DNA from: Flavobacterium channae | GTDB taxonomy: Bacteria; Bacteroidota; Bacteroidia; Flavobacteriales; Flavobacteriaceae | Assembly: GCF_021172165.1 (NCBI RefSeq) | Contig: NZ_CP089096.1 | Span: 2,480,001-2,544,000, forward strand | DNA: 64,000 nucleotides | Reading direction: 5' to 3' | Shown here: piece after piece, positions 25,033 through 34,468 of the stretch | How positions within the stretch are numbered: position 1 is the stretch's first letter | How the letters are laid out: every line of letters begins with the position of its first letter | Position numbers and translations under genes: made by a program | The notes under the pieces: model-generated | What the model was told of the DNA's origin: nothing | What the model saw: only the letters and a program-made list of their open reading frames with translations | Databases searched by the model: none

Positions 25033-25608
25033 TTATAATGCTTTTAACACAGCTAATAGTACATTTCCTTCTAATCGCTTTGAATAATTAGGATTTATGT
25101 ATAAAAATTCAATTTCTTGTTTTTCATTTAAAACATAAATCGTTGGAACTGGTAAAAATCCTGGATTTTTATCTTCCGAATATTTCTTTAAAAACCCTTT
25201 TTCATTTTTAAAAGCAATGCCTAAAGCTTGAGCAAATTTCCCTTCACTATCAGAATACAATTGATATTTCAATTCTTTTTTATCTTCAGTTTGCTTTAAA
25301 AAAGATGGTGCATCAGGACTAACTGCTACAACTTGATAACCCAATTCAATTAACTGATTTTCTATTTCTTGCATATCCGCTAATTGTGAATTACAATACG
25401 GACACCAACCTCCTCTATATACAACTAAAACAGTTTTTTTATTAAAAATTTTGTTGCTAGTAACCTCTTTTCCGTTGCTATCATGCAATGGAATATTTGG
25501 TATTTTTTCTCCTATTAATAATGGCGAAATGTTTTCTGGAGCATCGGCAATTTGAGCAAAAGAGTTTATAGCAAAACTCAATACAATTAATGTTATAATT
25601 TTTTTCAT
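25033..25608 (-). CDS. exported peroxiredoxin-like (AhpC/TSA-type) protein
   Basis: 191 residues. A signal peptide (MKKIITLIVLSFAINSFAQ) targets it to the periplasm. The active-site segment VYRGGWCPYCNSQLADMQ has a C-x-x-C in the position of the peroxidatic Cys, as in PXL2A-type and thioredoxin-fold peroxiredoxin-like proteins. This is unlike the single Cys of classic AhpC. The rest (IGEKIPNIPLHDSNGKEV, LGYQVVAVSPDAP, GFLPVPTIYVLNE) follows the thioredoxin-like peroxidase fold. It is likely a thiol-disulfide enzyme or peroxidase in the periplasm. Upstream is a GAAATTTG box resembling a -7 element. Confidence 0.85.
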   Translation of the reverse strand: MKKIITLIVLSFAINSFAQIADAPENISPLLIGEKIPNIPLHDSNGKEVTSNKIFNKKTVLVVYRGGWCPYCNSQLADMQEIENQLIELGYQVVAVSPDAPSFLKQTEDKKELKYQLYSDSEGKFAQALGIAFKNEKGFLKKYSEDKNPGFLPVPTIYVLNEKQEIEFLYINPNYSKRLEGNVLLAVLKAL

Positions 25609-25674
25609 AGTGATATTTATTTATAACACAAATTTCGAGTTTAACACGAAAACAAAATGTTAGCTAAACAACAA

Positions 25675-28600
25675 TTAGTTCAATTTAAAATTAATTTGCA
25701 TTTTTTCTAACTCTTGAAGCAATTCAGAAGAAATTTTAACCTTAAGTTTTCTACTTGGCATTGAAAGTTTTGTTTTCACAATAATTTCTTCTCTTTCTAC
25801 AGGAATTTCCATCTCCATTTCTGGAAGTTCTCCAGTTTCATCTAAAACATCATCATCTATCTCAATTGTTGCAGGAGCAACCGGAACATCTTCAACAATT
25901 CTTTTAATTCGTTCCAATTCCATTACCTCAAAAGTTACCGAATTATCACCTTTGTTTTCTGAAAACACCCTGTTCAATTCAGCAATTAAGTTTTCTTTCA
26001 ATTCATTAATTGGGAACATTAAAATTAATTTCTTGGCAAATGTTGGTAAAACATCAGCTAACATCTTTGCGTCTAAAAACTGAATTCTCGGATCTGATTT
26101 TTTACCTGTTTCTCTATTAACCCAACCTTCTTTTACATTTATTTTAAAGAATACAAATTGATTTTGTAACAAAAAATGTCTGTATTTCAAATACTCTTCG
26201 TCAAATATTCTGAACTCGTAACTTTCGTCATAACCTTCTAAATTGAAGGTTGCCCAACCTTTTCCGTTTTTTGCTGTTCGATGTTGAACATTGGTAACAA
26301 TTCCTCCAAAAGAAAGGTTTTTACCTAAATGTTGTTCAAGATTTTTAAGCGATTCTAACTTAGCATTACAGAAATATTTCATTTCAAATTTATAATCATC
26401 CAGAGGATGACCCGAAATATAGATTCCAACTACTTCTTTTTCTTTTGCTAATTTTTCCATTGTACTCCATTCTTCAGATGGTGGCACTTGAGGCTCAGCA
26501 ATTTGTACTTCAGAAGTATCCCCAAACAAACTTACTTGAGAAGAATTTTCATTTTCTTGAAATTTAGCTCCATAACGAATTGCTTTTTCTAAGAAAGTAA
26601 TTCCGTCACCATCATGATGAAAATATTGGGCACGATGTGTATCTGAAAATCCATCAAAACCTCCAGCCAAAGCTAAGTTTTCGAAAGCTTTTTTATTGGC
26701 AGCACGTAAATCGATACGTTTTGCTAAATCAAAAATCGATTTGTATTTCCCGTCTTTTCTATTGTCTACAATTGTTTGAACAGCTCCAGCACCAACACCT
26801 TTAATAGCTCCCATTCCGAATCGTACTGCATAATCTTCATTAACCGTAAATTTATAGTACGATTCATTCACATCTGGACCTAATACAGCTAATCCCATTC
26901 GTTTACATTCTTCCATAAAAAACGACACTTGTTTGATATCGTTCATGTTATTTGAAAGCACCGCAGCCATATATTCCGCAGGATAATGCGCTTTTAAATA
27001 AGCAGTTTGATAAGCAATCCAAGCATAACAAGTAGAGTGCGATTTATTGAATGCATAACTTGCAAAGGCTTCCCAGTCGGTCCAAATTTTATCTAATTTT
27101 TGTTCGTCGTGACCGTTTGCTTTAGCTTGATCAATGAACTTAGATTTCATTTTATCTAAGACATCTTTCTGTTTTTTACCCATTGCTTTACGAAGTACGT
27201 CGGCATCACCTTTTGAGAAATTTGCCAATTTTTGCGACAAAAGCATTACCTGCTCTTGGTAAACCGTAATTCCGTAAGTTTCAGATAAATATTCTTCACA
27301 AGCATCCAAATCGTATGTAATTGGTTCTTCACCATTTTTTCTACGAACGAATGAAGGAATATACTCCAATGGTCCTGGTCGATAAAGCGCATTCATAGCA
27401 ATTAAATCTCCAAAAACATTAGGTTTTAAGTCCTTCATGTATTTCTGCATTCCAGGTGATTCGTATTGGAAAATACCAACTGTTTCACCTCTTTGGAACA
27501 ACTCATATGTTTTAATATCATCAATCGGAAATTCGTCAGGATTCAATTCAATTCCTGTGCGATATTTTACCAATTTAACGGTGTCTTTAATTAAGGTAAG
27601 GGTTTTTAATCCCAAGAAGTCCATCTTTAACAAACCTGCACTTTCAGCAACTGAGTTGTCAAATTGGGTTACATATAAATCGGAATCTTTCGCGGTGGTA
27701 ACTGGAACGAAATTGGTAATATCATCTGGTGTAATGATAACTCCACAGGCATGAATTCCTGTATTTCGCATAGAACCTTCTAACACTTTTGCCTGCTGAA
27801 TGGTTTCTCCTGCTAAATCTTCTGAATTGGCAATTTCGATTAACTCTTTAACTTTGTCAAACTCTTCTGATCGAAGTGCCTTTTTTACTTCACTTTCATC
27901 TTCTGCTAAAAATCGTGCTAAATTCCATTTAGAAGGCATCATACCTGGAATCAATTTAGCAATTCTGTCAGCTTCAAAAAGAGGTAAATCCAATACACGA
28001 GCAGTATCTCGAATGGCCGATTTAGTTGCCATTTTACCATAAGTGATAATTTGCGCAACTTGATTAGCACCATATTTATTGATTACATAATCCATAACAC
28101 GACCACGACCTTCATCATCAAAATCGATATCAATATCGGGCATGGATACACGGTCAGGATTTAAGAAACGCTCAAAAAGCAAATCGTATTTGATTGGATC
28201 AATATTCGTAATCCCCAAACAATACGCAACAGCAGAACCTGCAGCAGAACCACGTCCTGGCCCAACGGAAACATCCATTTTTCTAGCTTCTGCAATGAAA
28301 TCCTGCACAATTAAGAAATAACCCGGATAACCTGAGTTAGAAATTGTAAGCAATTCAAAATCCAAACGTTCTTGAATTTCAGGTGTGATTTCACCGTAGC
28401 GTTTTTTGGCTCCTTCCATGGTTAAATGCTTCAAATAAGCATTTTCACCTCTTACACCTCCGTCTACTTTATCTTCTTCAACTTCAAATTCATCAGGAAT
28501 TTTAAATTTTGGAAGTAATACATCTCTATATAAGGAATAGGGTTCAACTTTATCGATAACTTCTTGAATATTGATAATAGCTTCAGGTAAATCAGCAAAA

Positions 28601-30201
28601 AGTTGCTTCATTTCATCACCCGATTTAAAATAATATTCTTGATTCGGTAATCCGTAACGATAGCCGCGACCACGACCAATAGGAGTCGCTTGTTTCTCAC
28701 CATCTTTTACACACAATAAAATATCATGTGCATTGGCATCTTCCTTATTTACGTAATAGGTATTATTAGTAGCAATTAGCTTTACATTGTGTTTTTTTGC
28801 GAAAGCAATTAATGTTTGATTAACACGATTTTCATCTTCTTGCTTGTGACGCATTAATTCCAAATAAAAATCAGAACCAAACTGTTCTTTCCACCAAACT
28901 AAAGTTTCTTCTGCTTGGCTTTCACCAATATTTAAAATCTTACTTGGAATTTCACCATATAAATTTCCGGAAAGAACAATAATATCTTCTTTATATTTTT
29001 CAACGATAGTTCTATCAATTCTTGGCACATAATAAAAACCATCTGTGTAGGCAATAGAAGACATTTTGGCTAAATTATGATAGCCATTTTTATTTTTAGC
29101 TAATAGGACAACTTGATAGCCATTGTCTTTTTTGGTTTTGTCTTTATGATCGTCACAAATATTGAACTCGCAACCTACAATAGGCTTTATTTCAACATCT
29201 GTAGGTTCCTCTCCCGATTCTATCGCAGCTTCAATAGCTGGTTTTACAGCTTTATTATGATTTAAAACTGCGCTTACAAAATGGAAAGCTCCCATCATAT
29301 TACCAGTGTCAGTCATAGCAACCGCTGGCATTTTAAATTTAGCCGAAGCTTTAACTAAATCATTAATACCAATAGTAGATTGTAAAACCGAAAACTGGGT
29401 ATGATTATGCAAATGAGCAAATGCCGCATCTTTTAAATCTGATTTTACTTCATCAGAAATAATAGTTTGAGCTTGTTCTTGTTCAATTTTCTTTAAACGA
29501 GCTCTTATTTCATCAGAAGCTTGTTTTAGATTGATATGTTTTAACCCAATTAGCTGAATTTCACCTAAATTTCTTTCGCGAAAACTTCTAAAATATTCAG
29601 GTGCAACATCTAATTCTTCTTTAGTAAAAACTTCTCGCTTTATTAACTCTAAAAAGCATCGCGTTGTTGCTTCAACATCGGCTGTTGCATTATGTGCTTC
29701 AGCAAAAGGTTGGTTAAAAAGATATTGATGTAACTCTGTTAGTGTTGGTAATTTAAATTTACCTCCACGACCCCCAGGTAATTTCAACAAATTAGCGGTA
29801 ACTTCAGTACAAGTATCCAAAACTGGCATTGTTGCTAAATCTGATCCAATATTCAAACGATGAAATTCACATCCCATAATATTAACATCAAATCCAACAT
29901 TTTGTCCTACAACAAACTTTGTTTTTGACAGCGCAATATTAAATTTCTCTAAAACTTCAGATAGAGAAATTCCTTGCTCCATTGCCAATTCAGTAGAAAT
30001 ACCATGAACTCGTTCCGCATCATACGGAATATTAAAACCCTCAGGTTTTACCAAATAATCTTGATGCTCTATTAAATTTCCCATTTCATCGTGCAATTGC
30101 CATGCAATTTGAATACAACGTGGCCAGTTGTCAGTATCGGTAATAGGTGCCGACCAACTACGAGGTAATCCTGTGGTTTCTGTATCGAAAATTAAGTACA
30201 T
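25675..30201 (-). CDS. dnaE: DNA polymerase III subunit alpha with N-terminal 3'-5' exonuclease domain
   Basis: 1508 residues, longer than the about 1160 of E. coli DnaE. The extra part is an N-terminal DnaQ-like exonuclease (residues 1-190) with all three motifs: FDTETTG, GQNVGFDVN and HNATADVEATTR. It is followed by the PHP domain (HLHNHTQFSVLQS near 265) and the polymerase core with VGPGRGSAAGSAVAY and the catalytic Asp triad PDIDIDFDDEGRGR near 690. A helix-hairpin-helix (GAIKGVGAGAV) lies near 1135, a clamp-binding motif QVSLFG near 1223 and an OB fold after 1290. It is the replicative polymerase of the holoenzyme, with proofreading in the same chain. No separate epsilon subunit is needed. 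Confidence 0.96.
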   Translation of the reverse strand: MYLIFDTETTGLPRSWSAPITDTDNWPRCIQIAWQLHDEMGNLIEHQDYLVKPEGFNIPYDAERVHGISTELAMEQGISLSEVLEKFNIALSKTKFVVGQNVGFDVNIMGCEFHRLNIGSDLATMPVLDTCTEVTANLLKLPGGRGGKFKLPTLTELHQYLFNQPFAEAHNATADVEATTRCFLELIKREVFTKEELDVAPEYFRSFRERNLGEIQLIGLKHINLKQASDEIRARLKKIEQEQAQTIISDEVKSDLKDAAFAHLHNHTQFSVLQSTIGINDLVKASAKFKMPAVAMTDTGNMMGAFHFVSAVLNHNKAVKPAIEAAIESGEEPTDVEIKPIVGCEFNICDDHKDKTKKDNGYQVVLLAKNKNGYHNLAKMSSIAYTDGFYYVPRIDRTIVEKYKEDIIVLSGNLYGEIPSKILNIGESQAEETLVWWKEQFGSDFYLELMRHKQEDENRVNQTLIAFAKKHNVKLIATNNTYYVNKEDANAHDILLCVKDGEKQATPIGRGRGYRYGLPNQEYYFKSGDEMKQLFADLPEAIINIQEVIDKVEPYSLYRDVLLPKFKIPDEFEVEEDKVDGGVRGENAYLKHLTMEGAKKRYGEITPEIQERLDFELLTISNSGYPGYFLIVQDFIAEARKMDVSVGPGRGSAAGSAVAYCLGITNIDPIKYDLLFERFLNPDRVSMPDIDIDFDDEGRGRVMDYVINKYGANQVAQIITYGKMATKSAIRDTARVLDLPLFEADRIAKLIPGMMPSKWNLARFLAEDESEVKKALRSEEFDKVKELIEIANSEDLAGETIQQAKVLEGSMRNTGIHACGVIITPDDITNFVPVTTAKDSDLYVTQFDNSVAESAGLLKMDFLGLKTLTLIKDTVKLVKYRTGIELNPDEFPIDDIKTYELFQRGETVGIFQYESPGMQKYMKDLKPNVFGDLIAMNALYRPGPLEYIPSFVRRKNGEEPITYDLDACEEYLSETYGITVYQEQVMLLSQKLANFSKGDADVLRKAMGKKQKDVLDKMKSKFIDQAKANGHDEQKLDKIWTDWEAFASYAFNKSHSTCYAWIAYQTAYLKAHYPAEYMAAVLSNNMNDIKQVSFFMEECKRMGLAVLGPDVNESYYKFTVNEDYAVRFGMGAIKGVGAGAVQTIVDNRKDGKYKSIFDLAKRIDLRAANKKAFENLALAGGFDGFSDTHRAQYFHHDGDGITFLEKAIRYGAKFQENENSSQVSLFGDTSEVQIAEPQVPPSEEWSTMEKLAKEKEVVGIYISGHPLDDYKFEMKYFCNAKLESLKNLEQHLGKNLSFGGIVTNVQHRTAKNGKGWATFNLEGYDESYEFRIFDEEYLKYRHFLLQNQFVFFKINVKEGWVNRETGKKSDPRIQFLDAKMLADVLPTFAKKLILMFPINELKENLIAELNRVFSENKGDNSVTFEVMELERIKRIVEDVPVAPATIEIDDDVLDETGELPEMEMEIPVEREEIIVKTKLSMPSRKLKVKISSELLQELEKMQINFKLN

Positions 30202-30306
30202 CTATCTGAATATTAAGCTAAAGAGAAACTGCAAAAACAGTTTTTGCATGAAAACAAAAATACATTTTAAGTTACGGAATGACAATTTAAGTTATCAACA
30301 AAAAAC

Positions 30307-30337
30307 AAAAAACCACCTGAATTTCTCCAGATGGTTT
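30307..30337 (-). terminator. terminator of the DUF6252-like lipoprotein gene
   Basis: On the minus strand AAAACCA-T-CTG pairs with CAG-G-TGGTTTT with one mismatch, followed by a T run. It is 20 bp after the stop. Confidence 0.75.
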
Positions 30338-30357
30338 TGAATATTTTTAATGATACC

Positions 30358-31053
30358 TTAAAAACTTGAAAGCGGGATTTTATAGAAAACTCCTTCTGAA
30401 AAAGTAATTACATCACCATTCTCATTAACAGCGTTGAATTTATATGTTCCAGTGAACAAACCATTTTCTACTTCTTCAATTTTAATTTCTCCATTACTTT
30501 GTTGGATATTTAACACTCTAAAAGTTGCATTATTATTTCCTCCAACAATTGTGATAAGATCACCTGGTGTATAACCAACTCCTCTTGCCACAACAGTAAT
30601 TGCAGTTACCGTTCCATTTGTAGTTTGAGTCGCTACTCTTAATCCAGAACCAGTTCCACCTGTAGTTTGAGCTCCACCTGTATTTGTTTGATAACCTGTT
30701 CCTCTATTAATCATGTTAGAAACTTTAAAAGCTGGTCCAGTATACAAACCTGTATCATAATAATCCGAAACACCATCTACATCATTAGAATAAGATGCAA
30801 AATTATTTTGGTTAGTTGTTCCTAAAACATAAGTACCAGGATTTGTACTTGACGTTTCTAAAGTAACCGTTTCATATTGATTATAAGCAGTAATTGTCAT
30901 AGCTCCGCTAGCATCTACAGAAACTCTTGCTTCATTTGCTCTCCAATAAACATCATTTTGCTTTGCTTGAAAAGAAGGATTATTAGATTGAAGATTTTCC
31001 TCGCAAGAAGACATCATTACAACCAAAGCCAATAAAGAAACTATTTTTTTCAT
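30358..31053 (-). CDS. hypothetical lipoprotein, possibly DUF6252 family
   Basis: 231 residues. A lipoprotein signal peptide is clear (MKKIVSLLALVVMMSSCEEN, Cys17). The mature start FQAKQNDVYWRANEARVSVD resembles the FxAxxDGxxWxA opening of DUF6252 lipoproteins of Bacteroidota. The middle contains a Gly/Thr-rich loop (GTGYQTNTGGAQTTGGTGSG) and GVGYTPGDLITI, which resembles viral/baseplate GxGY-TxGD repeats. The end (EEVENGLFTGTYKFNAVNEN) is again DUF6252-like. The Gly-rich insert may therefore be a separate module in a DUF6252 sandwich. It probably sits in the outer membrane; its function is unknown. Confidence 0.65.
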   Translation of the reverse strand: MKKIVSLLALVVMMSSCEENLQSNNPSFQAKQNDVYWRANEARVSVDASGAMTITAYNQYETVTLETSSTNPGTYVLGTTNQNNFASYSNDVDGVSDYYDTGLYTGPAFKVSNMINRGTGYQTNTGGAQTTGGTGSGLRVATQTTNGTVTAITVVARGVGYTPGDLITIVGGNNNATFRVLNIQQSNGEIKIEEVENGLFTGTYKFNAVNENGDVITFSEGVFYKIPLSSF

Positions 31054-31085
31054 CTTAATTTTAAGTTCGTTTTACATGTGGGTAA

Positions 31086-31093
31086 CAAAAATA
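31086..31093 (-). promoter_or_regulatory. -7 box of the lipoprotein gene
   Basis: On the minus strand TATTTTTG, an exact TAnnTTTG match, 33 bp before the ATG. It has the same downstream TTAC as the trxA promoter. Confidence 0.5.
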
Positions 31094-31171
31094 ACTTTTT
31101 TATTGAATATAATATCATTTCTTTAAAAAAATATTTTTTGCATTCATATTAATTTGTATTGCAAAGTTTTA

Positions 31172-31209
31172 TATATTTGCACCCTTAAATAACCGAGGTC
31201 GAGAACCTC
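31172..31209 (+). promoter_or_regulatory. rpsP promoter and leader hairpin
   Basis: TATATTTG (31172-31179) followed by CACCC is an exact extended -7 box. The short leader then contains GAGGT-CGAGA-ACCTC (31195-31209), a 5-bp hairpin, before the ATG at 31227. Autoregulatory leaders of S16 operons have been proposed in bacteria, and I recall a flavobacterial S16 leader motif. Whether this one belongs to it cannot be tested here. Confidence 0.55.
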
Positions 31210-31226
31210 AAATTAATCACAAGATT

Positions 31227-31781
31227 ATGTCAGTAAAAATTAGATTACAAAGACACGGAAAAAAAGGGAAACCTTTTTATTGGGTTGTTGCAGCAGATGC
31301 AAGATCAAAAAGAGATGGTAAATTCTTAGAAAAATTAGGAACTTACAATCCAAACACTAATCCAGCAACTATCGATTTAAATATCGAGAAAGCAGCTCAA
31401 TGGTTATTCAATGGTGCTCAACCAACGGATACTGCAAGAGCAATTTTATCTTACAAAGGTGCTTTATTAAAACACCACTTAGATGGAGGAGTTCGTAAAG
31501 GTGCTTTAACTCAAGAGCAAGCTGACGCTAAATTAGCTGCTTGGTTAGAAGAAAAAGCTGGAAAAGTTGATGCTAAAAAAGCTGGTTTATCAAAAGCTGA
31601 TGCTGATGCTAAAGCTAAAGCTTTAAAAGCTGAAAAAGAAGCAAACGAAAAACGTATTGCTGCTCAAGCTGAGGCTGCAAAAGCTGCTGAAGCTACAGAA
31701 GAAGTTGCTGAAGAAGTAGTTGAGGCTGCTGCTGAGGAAGCTCCTGCTGTTGAAGAAAACAACGAAGAAACAGAAGCTTAA
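31227..31781 (+). CDS. rpsP: 30S ribosomal protein S16 with long C-terminal extension
   Basis: 184 residues. Residues 1-80 are canonical S16 (SVKIRLQRHGKKGKPFYWVV, then AADARSKRDGKFLEKLGTYN and IDLNIEKAAQWLFNGAQPTD), a primary binder of 16S rRNA. The rest is an Ala/Lys/Glu-rich helical extension (KADADAKAKALKAEKEANEK), ending in an acidic tail. This is common in Bacteroidota and roughly doubles the length compared with E. coli S16. The gene is 15 bp upstream of rimM, a normal partner in ribosome assembly. Confidence 0.97.
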   Translation: MSVKIRLQRHGKKGKPFYWVVAADARSKRDGKFLEKLGTYNPNTNPATIDLNIEKAAQWLFNGAQPTDTARAILSYKGALLKHHLDGGVRKGALTQEQADAKLAAWLEEKAGKVDAKKAGLSKADADAKAKALKAEKEANEKRIAAQAEAAKAAEATEEVAEEVVEAAAEEAPAVEENNEETEA

Positions 31782-31796
31782 TATTATAGCGATTCC

Positions 31797-32324
31797 ATGC
31801 GTAAAGAAGATTGTTTCTATTTAGGTAAAATCGCGAAAAAATTTAGTTTCAAGGGTGAAGTATTGGCGTATTTAGACACCGACGAACCCGAAATGTATCA
31901 AAATTTGGAATCAGTTTTTGTTGAAATCAACAAAAGTCTGGTTCCATTTTTTATTGAAACTAGTTCACTTCATAAAGAAAAATTCTTGCGTATTCGTTTT
32001 GAAGACATTCAAACGGAAGAAGAAGCGGATGAAATTATGGGAAGTGAATTATATCTTCCACTTTCAATGTTACCCAAACTTGAAGGAACTCAATTTTACT
32101 ATCACGAAGTAATTGGATTTGATGTAATTGACACTCGTTTAGGTAATATTGGACAAATAACTTCAATTAATGATAGCGGTGCTCAACCACTTTTTGAAAT
32201 TGATCATAATGGAACCGAAATTCTAATTCCACTTATCGACGATTTCATCATTGCACTTGACAGAGAAAACAAAACCATTACTTTAGAAACTCCTGAAGGA
32301 TTGGTTGACCTTTATTTACAATAG
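31797..32324 (+). CDS. rimM: ribosome maturation factor RimM
   Basis: 175 residues. RimM binds S19 and the 16S 3' domain to help 30S head assembly. The N-terminal beta-barrel domain (YLGKIAKKFSFKGEVLAYLD and LRIRFEDIQTEEEADEIMGS) and the PRC-barrel domain (GFDVIDTRLGNIGQITSIND and LIPLIDDFI) are both present. The gene lies 15 bp after rpsP, so the two form an operon. The start is the ATG at 31797. Confidence 0.95.
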   Translation: MRKEDCFYLGKIAKKFSFKGEVLAYLDTDEPEMYQNLESVFVEINKSLVPFFIETSSLHKEKFLRIRFEDIQTEEEADEIMGSELYLPLSMLPKLEGTQFYYHEVIGFDVIDTRLGNIGQITSINDSGAQPLFEIDHNGTEILIPLIDDFIIALDRENKTITLETPEGLVDLYLQ

Positions 32325-32350
32325 TTGACAGTCGCAGTCACAGTTTTTAG
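32325..32350. repeat. CAGTCG-word repeat
   Basis: The spacer after rimM reads GACAGTCGCAGTCACAGTTT. It has three CAGTC/CAGTT words in 6-bp register, sharing CAGTCGCAGT with the hemW-ruvC spacer. Confidence 0.6.
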
Positions 32351-32385
32351 TTTTTTAAATTGTTTAAATTCATTCCTTATTCATT

Positions 32386-33090
32386 TTGTTCAAATTCAAA
32401 CAATTTTCAGTTAATCAAGACCGTTGCGCTATGAAAATAGGCACTGATGGTGTTTTGCTTGGTGCTTGGACTCCGTTAATTAACAATCCCTATAATGTGT
32501 TAGATATTGGAGCTGGAACAGGAATATTGTCATTGATGTTAGCGCAAAGAAGCAACGCCGAACAAATTGATGCCATTGAAATTGACGAAAACGCATACGA
32601 ACAATGTGTTGAAAATTTTGAAGCTTCACCTTGGAGTGATAAATTATTTTGTTTTCATGCGGGTTTAGATGAATTTGTAGACGAACCTGAAGATGAATAC
32701 GATTTGATTATTTCTAATCCGCCTTTTTATACTGATGATTATAAATCAGATAACACTTCAAGAGATTTAGCTCGATTTGAAGACGCTCTACCTTTTGAAG
32801 AATTGATTGATGCAGCCGCATTATTGCTTTCAGATAACGGAATTTTTTCTGTAATTATTCCTTACAAAGAAGAAGAACGATTTATTACAATGTGTAAAGA
32901 AGTCGATTTGTTTCCTTTAAAAATTACTCGTGTAAAAGGAACACCAACTTCAGAAATTAAAAGAAGTTTACTAGCCTTCTGTAGATTAGAACAAACTCCT
33001 TTAATAGACGAACTTACCATTGAAATTTCACGCCATCAATATACTACAGAATATACAGAATTGACGAAAGATTTTTATTTGAAGATGTAA
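32386..33090 (+). CDS. tRNA1(Val) (adenine(37)-N6)-methyltransferase family protein
   Basis: 234 residues. The SAM-binding motif is VLDIGAGTGILSLMLAQR and the N6-adenine methyltransferase catalytic motif is NPPFY (IISNPPFYTDD). The N-terminal FKFKQFSVNQDRCAMKIGTD is the TrmN6/YfiC pattern, so methylation of A37 in a tRNA is the likely reaction. The start is TTG at 32386; no ATG lies between the in-frame stop at 32365 and the conserved FKFKQF, so a non-ATG start is required. Confidence 0.88.
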   Translation: MFKFKQFSVNQDRCAMKIGTDGVLLGAWTPLINNPYNVLDIGAGTGILSLMLAQRSNAEQIDAIEIDENAYEQCVENFEASPWSDKLFCFHAGLDEFVDEPEDEYDLIISNPPFYTDDYKSDNTSRDLARFEDALPFEELIDAAALLLSDNGIFSVIIPYKEEERFITMCKEVDLFPLKITRVKGTPTSEIKRSLLAFCRLEQTPLIDELTIEISRHQYTTEYTELTKDFYLKM

Positions 33091-33137
33091 TTTAAAAATT
33101 ATAACATTTGTTAATTGATTTGTTAAAAATCTTTACT

Positions 33138-33145
33138 TACTTTTG
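33138..33145 (+). promoter_or_regulatory. -7 box of the glutaryl-CoA dehydrogenase gene
   Basis: TACTTTTG is an exact TAnnTTTG match, 20 bp before the ATG. A TTTG lies 15 bp further upstream, closer than the usual -33 spacing. Confidence 0.5.
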
Positions 33146-33165
33146 TCACTTTCAAATCAAAAACT

Positions 33166-34344
33166 ATGAGACCAGACTTATTTCAATCTCCAGATTATTA
33201 TTTATTAGACGAATTATTATCTGACGAACATAAAATGGTACGTGATGCTGCACGTGCTTGGGTTAAAAAAGAAGTATCTCCAATTATTGAAGAGTACGCA
33301 CAAAGAGCAGAATTTCCACACCAAATCGTAAAAGGTTTAGGAGAAATCGGTGGTTTTGGTCCTTACATACCAGTTGAATATGGTGGTGCTGGATTAGATC
33401 AAATTTCTTATGGATTAATCATGCAAGAAATTGAAAGAGGTGATTCGGGTGTACGTTCGACTTCTTCGGTTCAATCTTCATTGGTAATGTATCCAATTTG
33501 GAAATACGGAAACGAAGAACAAAGAATGAAATATTTACCAAAATTAGCCACAGGAGAAATGATTGGTTGTTTTGGTTTAACTGAGCCAGATTACGGTTCA
33601 AATCCAGGTGGAATGGTAACTAATTTTAAAGATATGGGCGATCATTATCTTTTAAATGGTGCTAAAATGTGGATTTCGAATGCACCGTTTGCTGACATTG
33701 CAGTAGTTTGGGCTAAAAACGAAGAAGGAAGAATTCACGGTTTAATCGTGGAAAGAGGAATGGAAGGTTTTTCAACTCCAGAAACTCACAATAAATGGTC
33801 ATTAAGAGCTTCTGCTACTGGAGAGCTTATTTTTGACAACGTAAAAGTTCCAAAAGAAAACTTATTACCAAACAAATCCGGATTAGGAGCGCCACTTGGA
33901 TGTTTAGATTCAGCTCGTTATGGAATTGCTTGGGGAGCGATTGGAGCAGCAATGGATTGTTATGATACTGCTTTACGTTATTCAAAAGAAAGAATTCAGT
34001 TTGACAAACCAATTGGAGCTACTCAATTACAACAAAAGAAATTAGCTGAAATGATTACTGAAATCACGAAAGCACAATTGTTAACTTGGAGATTGGGAGT
34101 TTTAAGAAACGAAGGAAAAGCTACTTCGGCTCAAATTTCGATGGCAAAAAGAAACAACGTTGATATGGCGTTAACGATTGCTCGTGATGCACGTCAAATG
34201 CTAGGTGGAATGGGAATTACAGGTGAATATTCAATCATGAGACACATGATGAATTTAGAATCTGTAGTGACTTACGAAGGAACTCACGACATTCACTTGT
34301 TAATTACAGGTATGGATGTAACTGGTTTCCCTGCATTCAAATAA
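33166..34344 (+). CDS. gcdH: acyl-CoA dehydrogenase family protein, probably glutaryl-CoA dehydrogenase
   Basis: 392 residues. The alignment-level features of glutaryl-CoA dehydrogenase are present: SGVRSTSSVQSSLVMYPIW, CFGLTEPDYGSNPGGM, SLRASATGELIFD, GCLDSARYGIAWG and the catalytic-Glu block TYEGTHDIHLLI. These match the human GCDH pattern closely, unlike short-chain acyl-CoA dehydrogenases. GCDH oxidises and decarboxylates glutaryl-CoA to crotonyl-CoA in lysine/tryptophan breakdown, passing electrons to ETF. No other pathway gene is adjacent. A saccharopine dehydrogenase-type gene lies 28 kb downstream. It is monocistronic with its own terminator. Confidence 0.9.
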   Translation: MRPDLFQSPDYYLLDELLSDEHKMVRDAARAWVKKEVSPIIEEYAQRAEFPHQIVKGLGEIGGFGPYIPVEYGGAGLDQISYGLIMQEIERGDSGVRSTSSVQSSLVMYPIWKYGNEEQRMKYLPKLATGEMIGCFGLTEPDYGSNPGGMVTNFKDMGDHYLLNGAKMWISNAPFADIAVVWAKNEEGRIHGLIVERGMEGFSTPETHNKWSLRASATGELIFDNVKVPKENLLPNKSGLGAPLGCLDSARYGIAWGAIGAAMDCYDTALRYSKERIQFDKPIGATQLQQKKLAEMITEITKAQLLTWRLGVLRNEGKATSAQISMAKRNNVDMALTIARDARQMLGGMGITGEYSIMRHMMNLESVVTYEGTHDIHLLITGMDVTGFPAFK

Positions 34345-34369
34345 TTAAACAATAGATAAAATTGATACA

Positions 34370-34399
34370 AAATGCTTCTCTTTTTAGGGAAGCATTTTT
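34370..34399 (+). terminator. terminator of the glutaryl-CoA dehydrogenase gene
   Basis: AAATGCTTC pairs with GAAGCATTT around a 10-nt loop, with a following T run. Confidence 0.85.
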
Positions 34400-34468
34400 A
34401 CATTTGTAGTGTACAGATTCGAAACCAAAAGAAGTTAGAATTTCGTATATAGAAATAAAAATTGCCCT

